Origin: Halorientalis sp.
GTDB taxonomy: Archaea > Halobacteriota > Halobacteria > Halobacteriales > Haloarculaceae
Length of the DNA: 64,000 nt
Reading direction: 5' to 3'
Assembly (NCBI RefSeq): GCF_028275115.1
Contig: NZ_JAQCNH010000005.1
Span: 1-64,000 of the forward strand
Below the pieces are notes generated by a model. That model was not told where the DNA came from and ran no database searches. It saw only the letters and a list, made by a program, of their open reading frames with translations. Shown here one piece after another: positions 34,304-43,539 of this stretch; position 1 is the stretch's first letter; the number at the start of each line of letters is the position of its first letter. The position numbers and the translations under genes were made by a program.

Positions 34304-34609
34304 TTAGTCGCGTGACTGGTCGGGTTCCACGTCGGCAACACGCTCGACACCGAACGCCTCATGCGAAACGTCGTCGAACAGCGAACGAACGCGCTCGCTG
34401 GCTTCTCGTTCGCCGGTCGCCATCACGACCGTCCCCGACACCCGGTCGAGACCGGTGACCCGATATGCCGACAGTTCGCCCTCGAACTCCGTTGCATACG
34501 TTCGCAGGATACCGCGGACGTCCCGCTCCAGTCCGTCAAGATCCGTCTCGCCGTCCTCGAACGCTTCGAGGGCGGCTTCGAGGTTCCGTAGCGCAGAGAT
34601 CCGGTCCAT
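34304..34609 (-). CDS. Small haloarchaeal protein (DUF7854-like)
   Basis: This 101-residue protein, MDRISALRNLEAALEAFEDGETDL, begins with an amphipathic helix and has a beta-rich C-terminal half with VSGTVVMATGEREASERVRSLF. It starts immediately next to the stop of MCM (34609/34610) on the same strand and is very probably translated from the mcm transcript. Family name from memory, function unknown. Confidence 0.72.
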   Translation of the reverse strand: MDRISALRNLEAALEAFEDGETDLDGLERDVRGILRTYATEFEGELSAYRVTGLDRVSGTVVMATGEREASERVRSLFDDVSHEAFGVERVADVEPDQSRD

Positions 34610-37600
34610 CTAGGTCGTTCTGAGGTGGTCGTTGCGGGGCTCGTACACCTCGCCTTTTTGTTTGAGCTTCTCGATTTCGTGTTCGGCCTTCGAGCGTTCC
34701 ATCCCGGCTTCCTCGGCGCGTTCGAGGACGCGCTCGACCGGCGCGCCCTCGTCGTACTCGTCCTCGATGTCGGCGATCAGCGTTTTCAGGTTCTTGATCC
34801 GGTCGCGCTGACTCTTGGACGTCCCCGTCTCGATCACGTCCGCGTCGAGTTCGCCCGTCTCCGGGTCCATCCCGATATCCTCCAGCGTTCGCTGGACGAT
34901 CTCGATCACGCGCTGTGCGTCGTCGACCTCAACGGTGTCTGACAGCCGAATACGGGCGCTGGCCTCCGCCAACCGTACCAGCGCCTCTAGCTTCCGGGCC
35001 GTCACCGGCACCGGTGCGTCCTCGTCTGTTCCCTGTGAGCGCAGGTCGACGTAAAACTCGCGAATCTCCGCTTTGGCCTCCTCGGTCATCGTCGGGAACA
35101 CGTTCCGCTTGGCGTACGCCACGTACTTCCGGAGCAGTTCCGCGTCGATTTCCGGCGACACCTCGTCCGTGACGCGGGCGACCTCCTCCTCGGTATAGTC
35201 GGATGCCTGCGTCTCCGCACGATGGGTGTTCAACTCCCCCGCGTAGTTGGTCGTCAGGATGTGTTTCGCGAGGTTCCGGTCTGCCTCCTCGTCGGGTTTG
35301 TCCGTCACGGTGAAGATCAGGTCGAATCGGGAGACGAGAGCGGGTTCGAGGTCGATCTGCTCGGCGATTGGCTCGTACTGGTCGAAGCGACCGTACTTCG
35401 GGTTGGCTGCACCGAGGAGTGAGCAGCGCGATTTGAGTGTCGCGTTGATACCGGCCTTCGAGACGCTGATGGAATTGTGGAGGACGACACCTTCACTGAC
35501 GAAGGTGTTCGTCGGTTCGACGGTCACGTCGTACACCCAGTCACAGGCGTACTCGCCCTCGTTGGGGACGGTCTCGACATCGGTCACGCGGTAGTATCGG
35601 AGGTCACATCGCTGTTCGAGGGCGTCCGATCGTCGCTCGAACTCGGCGAGTGCGTCTTCGACGGCGTCGCGTGCTTCGGCGGCGAGAGAGACACGTCGTT
35701 TCTCGTCGTATCCGCCGTTCTCGGCATCGGTTATCACGTTCGCCGTCTCGTCGATTCGCTCGCCGAGTTCGCGACAGGACCAGCCCACTGTTTCCCGAAC
35801 GGCGGCCAGTGTCTCGGCGTCGGACAGCTCTCTCCGGAGGGCCGCTGCCCGCTCCCGGAGCGCAGCGAGTTCGCTCGTAACCGTCTCGATCTGCACACCC
35901 GAGTCCTGGTCGAGATTGGCCCGAAACCTGCCGGTCAGCCGAAGTCCAAGCAGTGAGCGTAGCTCACGGATCTCCCGGGCCGCGCTGGTTGGGAGGACAT
36001 CGCGGTGGCGTGGCGTCTCCTCGCTTCGGTTGGCGAGCGCCCGCGCGTCGTCGTAGCGGTCGTCCGTCGACTCGACGACCCGGTCCACAAACTTCTCGAT
36101 CGAGTCGTCCATCACGTAGACCGTCCACGGGTCCTCGACCGAATCGTGGTGGACGCGCGAGGCAACGCCGATCTTCGAGAGTGCGTCGGCATAATCCCTC
36201 GCCAGCCCCTCCGAAGCCGTCGAGAACGACAGTGACTCTCTCTCGGCTCCACCGTCCCCGGCGAACGCACCGACGAGGAACCGCCGAATCTCTTCCTCGG
36301 AGGCTCCGAGGACCGCCGCCGGAATCCGTCTGTCCCGCGCGGTGTGCATCACCGCTGGGAAGTTCTCTTCGAACCAGCGGATGAGTTTCGTTGAGCCCCA
36401 CCGTTCCGTGGCAGTACCCACAGCGTTCGTGGTGTCCGTACACTCCATCCCGAACACGTCGCACATCAGGTCAGCCGCTCGGACGGGCAGGCGTTCGTCC
36501 GAGTTGGAGAAGCCGATCTCGTGTGCGGACCCGGCATCAGAGTGTCCCTCGGCAGCTAGTAGGCCCAAGAGCTCCGCCAGATCCGGCGACAGTTCGTCGG
36601 GAAGGTCGACATCTTTCTGTTCGCCCTGCTGGAGTTCGGAGTCGAGTTCGACGGGGTCCGCCGAGTTTGGAAGCTTCCGAGGCGCAGGAACGAACGCGCC
36701 TTCCTCGATACTGCCGGCTTCGACGGTTCCGACTTCGCCGCCGTCGTCGACGAACATCGGGTGTTCCGGCGTTACCAGCACGTTCCGGCCGTTCGAGAAC
36801 GTCACCCGAACGAACTCGTCGGGGGCTTCGTGCCTACTCACCCGGTCGACCGTCGTCTTCTCGACCCCGTTCGTGTCGAGATCGACCGAGTGAACACCGA
36901 CTCCCACTACTGGGAGGAGCTCACAGTCTACACCGTCGACGACATCGTCTGAGCGGGCAGCCATCTTTCCATCGACGAACTCGCCGATCTCGACCCGGCG
37001 GCCGTCCGCGAGCAGAATATCCGATTTCGGATGGTAGGACTGCTGTTCGAGCGCTTCGTGCATAGCACTCCGGTCGTCGGCGGCCATCTTGTCGAGTTCG
37101 TCGACTGCCGCGATGCCTTGGTCGGCCAGTACGAGCGCTCCTGCTTCCAGTGTCCACTGCTGGCCGTCGCCGAAGTCGTCGCGGACAGCCGCCGCGGTCA
37201 GTCCTGCTGAGGACGAACCTTTCCCAGACGTATAAACCGAACGTGGTGCGATCTCTCGGACGTACTGTAGTAGCTGGGAGTTGTGGGAAACGACGTTGTT
37301 CGAGATGTAGCTGTGCGTCCCCTCGATTTCCAGGTCGTAGACCCAGTCGTACTCGGGTTCGGTCTCCTCTATCGACTCGATTTTGTCCCACAGAACGTCG
37401 CCCGTTGCGAGTGATCGAAGCGCGGACACGTCTCCCTCTATGCCAGTGCCGCCACCGTCTGCGATAAAATGAGACTGTCCCACACTGTCAGCCAGTCGCG
37501 CCTCGAACGCATCGACGACGGTCTGAAGACTCGCCCGACTCGGATTTCGGTCCCCACGCTCGTAGCGTTGATAGGTAGAGCGTGGCAGACCACAGTCGGC

Positions 37601-39688
37601 CTGCGTCAGGTCGAGCGCTTCACGAACGCGCGCGAGATCGTCCCCGATCTCCGGGACGATATCACGGTCCGTGTTCTCGATTGTTCCGTTGGACGAACCG
37701 GTCGCCGAGGACGTCCGCTCAGTTACGAACCCGATCCGCTGGACGTATCGCTCGAACTGTGTACCACTAATTCGTAGCCGATAGCGATCATTGTGGCGCT
37801 CGGTCAGTTGCGACGTGATTCCGAGTGTCAGTAGGAGACTTCTGATATGCTCCAACCGGTCGCGACTCATCGATGCGACCGTGATCTCTCGCTGGGTCGC
37901 CGACACGTGACCTTCGCCTTCGATGAAGGCACGCAGGAAGGCGGATTTCGTTCGGCGGCTCGCGCCCATTATTTCGGCAGGAACGCATTCCTCTGCAGAC
38001 GCTCCGAGGATGTTTGCATCTAACCGTTGCAGGAAGCGAACGAACTCGCTGGAGAAACACGCGATCTCGCGTGCCGATTTCCCGTCGTGAGCGCCACGCT
38101 CAGTGTAGTTCAGACCGAGTCGCTCCAGTGTGTCAGCGACATCGTCGAGTACCTCGTGGTCGTCGTCTGTAATCGAAACGAGTCCGGTATCGTCCTCGCG
38201 TTGTTCGACGTACCCCTCGGCGACGATGTACCCGAGTAGCCGCGCCAACCACGGCGTCCACGTTTCGGGAAGGTCGAGACGAACGGTACTGTTCGGTCGG
38301 GAGCGGCGATAATCGGCTCCGAGGGCGTCGTCGCCCTCCGTAGGAAGTTCTCGTGGCGTCGCGACGAACTGACCCTCAGTCAGGGAGTCGGCTCTCCTCG
38401 CGTCGAGCCCCCCTCCAGACTGGACGAACAACGGATGGGACGGTGTCACTTCGAGTTCGTACCCACTGGCTGTCCGCACTCGGTACATTCGGTCCGGGGC
38501 TTCGCGTTTCCAGACCCTCGTCGCGCACCCGAGTCCGATTTTGCCGTCGTCTCGAAGCGATGGGACCTCGATGTCGACCTCGTCGTAAACACCGTCGTCG
38601 ACGGGCACCGGGTCGTCCAACTTCTCCTCGACAAGGTCGCGAATCGGTCGTTCGCTTCCGTCAGCCAGCGTAATTTTTGTGTCTCCGCGGACGCATTTGC
38701 CCGTACCCGGATCGCCGATGAGCAGCATATGCAGGTCGCCGCGGATGCGGGACTCGTCGGGCAGGTGTTTCGTGACCCCGGAGAACAACTGGAGGATAAT
38801 CGCCAACTTGGCCTGACGATAGCCGTAGATAGAGGGGGCAATAGAGTCGACCATCGTCTCGTAAATTCCCGCCTCTTCGGAGAGTGAGACGATTTCCTTT
38901 TTATCCTCGTCGGTGATGTCCATATCCTCGAACTGTTCGTCCTCGATGGTGACCGCAGAGCCGTCCATGTACACGTCGAACATGGGCGATTTCTCCTGTT
39001 GGCCCCCCTGCTGGTCGAGGTTGAGTTCGCCGCTGACCCGGACGTGGTCGCCGGCGGTCACCCGTCCCGTGATGTCGTCCTCGATGTTCACGTCGATGCT
39101 CTGGGGTGTCTCACCGCCCCGGAGCCCCTCGGGACTCTCCTGGATGCGGAGTTTCTGAGCGTCGACGAACTCCGATTGGTCGTAGTTGATTCGGAACGGG
39201 CCCTGGCGTTCACACCCCTGGCACTCGTGGGGCTCCTGGAAATCGCCGGCTGTCTGTGGGATGCGGGTCAGAGTCCCACAGCGCTGACACTCGAAGGCAG
39301 CCGTCGTCACTTTGGGGCGAACGTCAGTTGCTTTCCGGACGATGCCCGTGACGGCGATGAGCTTTCCGCGGTGGTCGGCGCGGATATCGCGAATCCCCGT
39401 CGTTTTTGGGAGGTTCTGGACGCGGACGTGAGCCTGCCCGAGCTTCACGTCCACGGGGAGGTCGTAGAGCCGCAGGGCCTCCTCGGCGTAGTCCTGGAAC
39501 TGGCCCGGGTGGTTACGGTAGTCGTCGGCCAGGTCCGGATCGAACCGATAGAGGTCCTGCCAGTCGACGTAGAGAGACTTCTGTTCGTTGGGGTACTTCT
39601 GGGCGAGTTCACCGATCTCGTTCCGGTAGTAGTTGCGGTAGAACTCCTCGAAGAGATCGATGACTTCGGTGTCCTCCGCGCGCGCCAT
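34610..39688 (-). CDS. mcm: MCM replicative DNA helicase precursor with two inteins
   Basis: MCM is the hexameric ring helicase that unwinds DNA at the fork. The 1692-residue precursor holds two inteins (472 and 522 residues) in a normal 698-residue host. Host motifs are the zinc site CQRCGTL...HECQGC (about 134-159), Walker A GDPGTGKS cut by intein 1, Walker B ALVLADQGIAAVDELDKM, the EALEQQ^SISV helix-2 region cut by intein 2, arginine finger SRFDLIF, and a C-terminal winged helix. Both insertions sit in the most conserved AAA+ motifs. An active helicase requires both splicing events. Start ATG at 39686-39688. Confidence 0.96.
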   Translation of the reverse strand: MARAEDTEVIDLFEEFYRNYYRNEIGELAQKYPNEQKSLYVDWQDLYRFDPDLADDYRNHPGQFQDYAEEALRLYDLPVDVKLGQAHVRVQNLPKTTGIRDIRADHRGKLIAVTGIVRKATDVRPKVTTAAFECQRCGTLTRIPQTAGDFQEPHECQGCERQGPFRINYDQSEFVDAQKLRIQESPEGLRGGETPQSIDVNIEDDITGRVTAGDHVRVSGELNLDQQGGQQEKSPMFDVYMDGSAVTIEDEQFEDMDITDEDKKEIVSLSEEAGIYETMVDSIAPSIYGYRQAKLAIILQLFSGVTKHLPDESRIRGDLHMLLIGDPGTGKCVRGDTKITLADGSERPIRDLVEEKLDDPVPVDDGVYDEVDIEVPSLRDDGKIGLGCATRVWKREAPDRMYRVRTASGYELEVTPSHPLFVQSGGGLDARRADSLTEGQFVATPRELPTEGDDALGADYRRSRPNSTVRLDLPETWTPWLARLLGYIVAEGYVEQREDDTGLVSITDDDHEVLDDVADTLERLGLNYTERGAHDGKSAREIACFSSEFVRFLQRLDANILGASAEECVPAEIMGASRRTKSAFLRAFIEGEGHVSATQREITVASMSRDRLEHIRSLLLTLGITSQLTERHNDRYRLRISGTQFERYVQRIGFVTERTSSATGSSNGTIENTDRDIVPEIGDDLARVREALDLTQADCGLPRSTYQRYERGDRNPSRASLQTVVDAFEARLADSVGQSHFIADGGGTGIEGDVSALRSLATGDVLWDKIESIEETEPEYDWVYDLEIEGTHSYISNNVVSHNSQLLQYVREIAPRSVYTSGKGSSSAGLTAAAVRDDFGDGQQWTLEAGALVLADQGIAAVDELDKMAADDRSAMHEALEQQSYHPKSDILLADGRRVEIGEFVDGKMAARSDDVVDGVDCELLPVVGVGVHSVDLDTNGVEKTTVDRVSRHEAPDEFVRVTFSNGRNVLVTPEHPMFVDDGGEVGTVEAGSIEEGAFVPAPRKLPNSADPVELDSELQQGEQKDVDLPDELSPDLAELLGLLAAEGHSDAGSAHEIGFSNSDERLPVRAADLMCDVFGMECTDTTNAVGTATERWGSTKLIRWFEENFPAVMHTARDRRIPAAVLGASEEEIRRFLVGAFAGDGGAERESLSFSTASEGLARDYADALSKIGVASRVHHDSVEDPWTVYVMDDSIEKFVDRVVESTDDRYDDARALANRSEETPRHRDVLPTSAAREIRELRSLLGLRLTGRFRANLDQDSGVQIETVTSELAALRERAAALRRELSDAETLAAVRETVGWSCRELGERIDETANVITDAENGGYDEKRRVSLAAEARDAVEDALAEFERRSDALEQRCDLRYYRVTDVETVPNEGEYACDWVYDVTVEPTNTFVSEGVVLHNSISVSKAGINATLKSRCSLLGAANPKYGRFDQYEPIAEQIDLEPALVSRFDLIFTVTDKPDEEADRNLAKHILTTNYAGELNTHRAETQASDYTEEEVARVTDEVSPEIDAELLRKYVAYAKRNVFPTMTEEAKAEIREFYVDLRSQGTDEDAPVPVTARKLEALVRLAEASARIRLSDTVEVDDAQRVIEIVQRTLEDIGMDPETGELDADVIETGTSKSQRDRIKNLKTLIADIEDEYDEGAPVERVLERAEEAGMERSKAEHEIEKLKQKGEVYEPRNDHLRTT
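35474..37039 (-). mobile_element. MCM intein 2, LAGLIDADG endonuclease with HTH-like insert
   Basis: The 522-residue intein starts with Ser1 after EALEQQ and ends VVLHN before Ser. Its splicing blocks include ADGRRVEIGEF and TPEHPMFVDDGG (block B). Endonuclease blocks are LLGLLAAEG and LVGAFAGDG, keeping acids at the catalytic position. An additional HTH-like helical stretch (RETVGWSCRELGERID) precedes the C-terminal part, as in intein 1. The intein uses Ser rather than Cys at position 1, unlike intein 1. Confidence 0.9.
37280..38695 (-). mobile_element. MCM intein 1, LAGLIDADG endonuclease with HTH insert
   Basis: The 472-residue intein is inserted in Walker A between GDPGTGK and Ser. It has Cys1, an HPLF block B and ends VVSHN. 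The two endonuclease blocks are LLGYIVAEG and LRAFIEGEG, both with an acidic residue at the catalytic position, so a homing endonuclease may be active. Between the endonuclease and the C-terminal splicing part lies an XRE-like helix-turn-helix (LTQADCGLPRSTYQRYERGDR), probably for extra DNA contact. Its DNA is less GC-rich than the host exons. Confidence 0.9.
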
Positions 39689-39847
39689 CTGTCGTCACAT
39701 GGTTGTGCCCACTCGCCTAAGAAGGTTCGCAACGCGGGGTGAAACTGAACGCTGTCCGGTGTTGCTACGTCGCCGGCGACCCACAGGTCAGACGACGAAT
39801 CGGTCGGATAGATAGAGTTAATACGTCAAACATACATCATCGAACTG

Positions 39848-40981
39848 ATGCGCCGCCGCACCCTCCTCGCGACCGTCGGTGCCGGACTCGCTACCGGTTG
39901 CTCGGAGTCGATTCCTCTGCTCGACCCCGACGACACCCCGTCCGAAACCGACAACACGCCTCCCGGTCCCGGCACGCCGCCCGAGTCGCCTCCGACGGAG
40001 ACAGTGGAACCGACCGCGACGGATGTGGAACCTACCGAGGAACCGACCGGGACCGAGACGCCAAACCAGGCCGAGCGCCGCGGTGCCGAGGTCATCGGGA
40101 ACGCCCGCGACCGCCTCGGCGACGCCTACGACGCGTACGTCGGTTTCGCCGACGATAGTGGGGGCCGAGGCGAGGACGGGACTGCCACCCTGCTCGATGT
40201 GACTGTCGCGACCGACGTGACCTTCTCGCGCGTGACCGGTCCTGTCAGCGAGGCCAGACGGACGCTCGAGGAACTCCCGCGTCGGGCCAGCGGCGAACAG
40301 TACGAGGCGTCGCGGCGGCTTCGAGGCGTCACGACCGTTCTCGATCAGGGAATCCGGTTTCAGGACGATATCCGGAGTGCGCACGAGGAGTTCGAGTTCG
40401 TTCTCGGCCGGATCTACGCCGACAACACCGGCACGGTGCCCAACGCCCTCGGCAGAATGCGCACCGCCCGGTCGGCTGCCGCCGAACACCTCGACGCCAT
40501 CGAGAGCGAGAGCGCAGTCGAGGACGCCGACGCGTTCGACCAGTTCGATACCTCGACCTACGAGGCGAAAGTCGACCAGTTCCGGCGGGCCGTCTCGGCC
40601 TTCGAGGCACTCCCCGACGCGCTCGCTGGCGTCAAGCGTGGTCTCGACGGGTTCAGGGGTGCTGCCCGGTCTTACCGGAGCGAACAGTACCTCTCGGCGG
40701 AACGGGAATTCGAGACAGTCGGCGACGAACTACGCGTTGCCAGCGACGCGCTGGCGGACGTCCAGGCGCCCGGTCCCATGACCGACGCCGTCTCGGATCT
40801 GGCCGGCGTCACCGACGCACTCGCGTTGGCCGCCGTCGACTTCGAGACTGCCGCCGACACGGGGTCACGGGGCGAACGCAATGCACGTGAGACCGCTCTC
40901 GCCGACGCGAAAGCGCACCTGCGCGAGTCGGACGTCGCCGTCGAGCGCCTCGACGTCGTCCAGCGCCTCCTCCGGGAGTAG
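39848..40981 (+). CDS. Putative Tat lipoprotein, haloarchaeal hypothetical
   Basis: This 377-residue protein has RRRTLL and a lipobox with Cys18 (LATGC), so it is likely a Tat-exported lipoprotein. A Pro/Thr/Glu-rich linker (about 28-75) precedes a long helical domain of Asp/Arg/Ala-rich segments (about 80-377) that looks like repeated coiled helices. It is divergent from MCM. Similar surface proteins exist in haloarchaea with unknown role. Confidence 0.75.
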   Translation: MRRRTLLATVGAGLATGCSESIPLLDPDDTPSETDNTPPGPGTPPESPPTETVEPTATDVEPTEEPTGTETPNQAERRGAEVIGNARDRLGDAYDAYVGFADDSGGRGEDGTATLLDVTVATDVTFSRVTGPVSEARRTLEELPRRASGEQYEASRRLRGVTTVLDQGIRFQDDIRSAHEEFEFVLGRIYADNTGTVPNALGRMRTARSAAAEHLDAIESESAVEDADAFDQFDTSTYEAKVDQFRRAVSAFEALPDALAGVKRGLDGFRGAARSYRSEQYLSAEREFETVGDELRVASDALADVQAPGPMTDAVSDLAGVTDALALAAVDFETAADTGSRGERNARETALADAKAHLRESDVAVERLDVVQRLLRE

Positions 40982-41165
40982 TCAGGCCGTCTCGACGAAC
41001 CTCTCGGCTTTTCATGCGACCGGTTCGGCGTCCTCGAACACCACCATCAGCGGCACACGCTGCACCTGGAACCGGTCGATGGGTGGCGGGTCGTCCCGTG
41101 GGTCTTCGTGGCGTTGAACTAATCGACGGGGGATTCGAGCCGTGAGGACCGCGTGAAACACCGGT

Positions 41166-41771
41166 CTACTCGACCATCCACGAGATTATCGCGCCCTGCT
41201 TGTGGATCGTATGCTGGAGTCCCGTGAAGTGCGCTATCTCACACACGGTCGCCTCCACGTCGTACCAGTAGGCGATGTCTTTGGCTATCTTGTCCGCTAT
41301 GTCCTCGGCGGTGTACCGACTCGGGAGTGCCTCTACGGTCTCTGGGTCACTATCTGCCCGTTTGTAGAACAGCCCCAGTAGACCCGCTCGGTCTCCGATG
41401 TCCGACTCTGCGAGGCTCTGTGCATCAGTCAACAACGTGTTCCGGTGGAACGGGCTGAAGACGTGTTTGAACATATCCGGCTCGGGGTCGCCGTTCGCTC
41501 GCCAGTACCGGATTAATTTGGCTTCAACGGGTGTCCCGTCGGGTAACTTCAGGTCACACCGTTCAGAACTCTCGGGGTAGGACACCTCCCGGTCTACCCC
41601 CTCGTATCGACTATCTTGATCGCGGAGGTCCCGGAGAATGAGTTCGATCTGCCGTTCTTCGTTTTCCGACCCGATTCCGTTCCCATACTGGCCGGTAGTC
41701 CGACTATCAACGTCGGGGACTACCTCCGCCATATCGGTAGTTAGTTCTCCAAGTGACGACGACTCGCCCAT
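41166..41771 (-). CDS. PD-(D/E)XK nuclease-like protein, unknown role
   Basis: This 201-residue protein has CDLKLPDGTPVEAKLIRYW in the middle, an Asp followed by Glu-x-Lys that fits the PD-(D/E)XK nuclease core, preceded by a basic/acidic helix (ERQIELILRDLRDQ). No methyltransferase or toxin partner is adjacent. It lies beside a frameshifted GIY-YIG-like gene and a tRNA-Pro and its base composition looks less GC-rich than the neighbourhood, suggesting an imported orphan. Function unknown. Confidence 0.55.
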   Translation of the reverse strand: MGESSSLGELTTDMAEVVPDVDSRTTGQYGNGIGSENEERQIELILRDLRDQDSRYEGVDREVSYPESSERCDLKLPDGTPVEAKLIRYWRANGDPEPDMFKHVFSPFHRNTLLTDAQSLAESDIGDRAGLLGLFYKRADSDPETVEALPSRYTAEDIADKIAKDIAYWYDVEATVCEIAHFTGLQHTIHKQGAIISWMVE

Positions 41772-41904
41772 ACAGTTCGTTGCGTCACCGTTGAGTAAAG
41801 CCCGGCGGCAGGAGTAGACCTCTGTACCTCGGGAGAGGTCATCATACGGCTACTGGCGTCCAGTATCCCGGAGAGTCTTATTTTACCGGGACGAACGGTC
41901 GGTG

Positions 41905-42614
41905 ATGGCACGGGAGAACGACCTCAACCGTCTATATGACCTCCTGACTGAACTCGAAGACCGTGTCGACGGGAAACAACGGCTCGGTGACTGTACCGGA
42001 TATATGGACTGGCCCGAGCGTGGCGTCTATTTCGTCTTCTCACACGACGAGCGAAGAGATAGAGATAACAACACCGTCTAACACGGATCGGCACACACGC
42101 CGTCTCCACCGGCTCAGGAACGTCGCTATGGAACAGACTCCGGACTCACCGAGGAGCGAACAGCGGGACGTATGGAGGCGGCGGCAACCACCGAGGTTCG
42201 GTTTTTTGGAAGCGCGTCGGGGAGTCGCTTCTCGAACGCCACGACCTCCACGACGAGTATCCTCACTGGGGAGAAGGGTCGAGTGCCGACCGCGACCGAC
42301 GACTCTCCGAGCACGACCATGAACAACGAGTAAGTGACTATATCCGGGACCTCCCGTTTCTGTGGATCGACGTGGACGACGAACCCGGCCCGGATAGCGA
42401 CCGAGCGTACATCGAACGGAACGCTCTCGCTCTCGTCAGCAACTTCCAGAGGGAGTCGCTCGACTCCCGACACGACGGCTGGTTAGGTAGACACAGTCCG
42501 AGAAAGGAGATACGAGATTCCGGGCTGTGGAATATCAACCACGTCGAGGAAACATACGACCCCGCGTTTCTCGATAGAGTCGCTGAAGCCGTCGAGGATA
42601 CGACGCCTGTGTAG
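41905..42614 (+). pseudogene. GIY-YIG-like haloarchaeal gene broken by a frameshift
   Basis: The first frame gives MARENDLNRLYDLLTELEDR and PERGVYFVFSHDERRDRDNN before a TAA at 42079-42081. The same family then continues in another frame as TRIGTHAVSTGSGTSLWNRL, HRGSVFWKRVGE, and finally the segment 42372-42614 with DPAFLDRVAEAV. These pieces match one haloarchaeal protein family (GVYF ... TRIG resemble a GIY-YIG core), so a small insertion/deletion near 42070 broke the gene. A TATA-like cttattttacc lies 20-30 bp before the ATG. Confidence 0.75.
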
Positions 42615-42860
42615 CCGCTATCTCTTACGACGTTTTCGGACCTGATATAGCAGTAACTACCTCGGTTTGTCGGTTCAAGTTGGGGATCGCGTCCCGAGAA
42701 GGCGACTTCAAACGACTACACAGGCGCTTGTCTCTCGTGAAGCCCACTACGGCGGAGGGGTGCGACCGTACCGTGGTTGGAATCTACGGTCGAGAACACA
42801 CGACACGATATAGAAAGGACGCACCGCTATCGTGCGAATCTTGACCAATCAAGAAGGAAG

Positions 42861-42933
42861 TGGGACCGCCCGGATTTGAACCGGGGTCACGGGCACCCAA
42901 GGCCCGAAGTATACCAGGCTAACCCACGGTCCC
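42861..42933 (-). tRNA. tRNA-Pro (anticodon UGG)
   Basis: Read on the minus strand the 73-nt gene folds into a cloverleaf: acceptor GGGACCG/CGGTCCC, anticodon stem CGGGC/GCCCG with loop CTTGGGT (anticodon TGG), and a T-loop GTTCAAATC. The discriminator is A and the 3' CCA is not encoded. Confidence 0.95.
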
Positions 42934-43021
42934 GTAAGTAAAAATCCTGCCCGGTCAAAAGTAAGCGTTTCGTTGCGAGAGTGGCCTGAACGTTGTTATT
43001 ATCGAACACGTATCGGTAGGT

Positions 43022-43426
43022 ATGAACACCGAGGACAGAGCGTCGCTGGTGGACTACGACACGGAGGCGGCGCTGGAGGCAGCGACCGACCGGGCAGGGG
43101 AGTCGTTGCTCGTCTGTGCGGAGTACACGCCCGAGGATTTCCGGGTAGTGTATCTCTCGGATCGACTCCAGGCCGAGTACGGCGGACTCGAGGAGGTCGT
43201 GGAGGCGGGCGAACTGTTTCACAAATACGGTCAGCTGGATTTCGTGGCCGAGGATCAGTTCGCGGAGTTCTACCCGACACTGTCGGAGACGCAGGCGTTC
43301 GTCACGTACACGGACTACGCCATCATCGGGCGAGTCGTGGGAGAGACTGAGGGATTCTATTTTTCGGTCGAGGGCGGGACGCGGGTCACACCGCTGGTGG
43401 ACGCGGTGACCGAACTCCTCCGCTAA
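43022..43426 (+). CDS. Haloarchaeal conserved hypothetical protein
   Basis: This 134-residue acidic alpha/beta protein begins MNTEDRASLVDYDTEAALEAA. It has a repeated beta-strand pattern (LLVCAEYTPEDFRVVYLS, AFVTYTDYAIIGRVVGE) but no catalytic motif I know. The upstream gttattatcgaac box about 25 bp before the ATG suggests leaderless initiation. It lies alone between tRNA-Pro and the acidic repeat protein. Function unknown. Confidence 0.75.
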   Translation: MNTEDRASLVDYDTEAALEAATDRAGESLLVCAEYTPEDFRVVYLSDRLQAEYGGLEEVVEAGELFHKYGQLDFVAEDQFAEFYPTLSETQAFVTYTDYAIIGRVVGETEGFYFSVEGGTRVTPLVDAVTELLR

Positions 43427-43539
43427 GCGCCGAGCCAGTGGGCGACACCGAGGGCAGTGGCAGTGGCCACGGCGACGGTGCGGTGGAGAGGTGTGCCGAC
43501 GCAGGTACAACGAGTAAAAGGGGGGCCTAGCCCGGCCGC

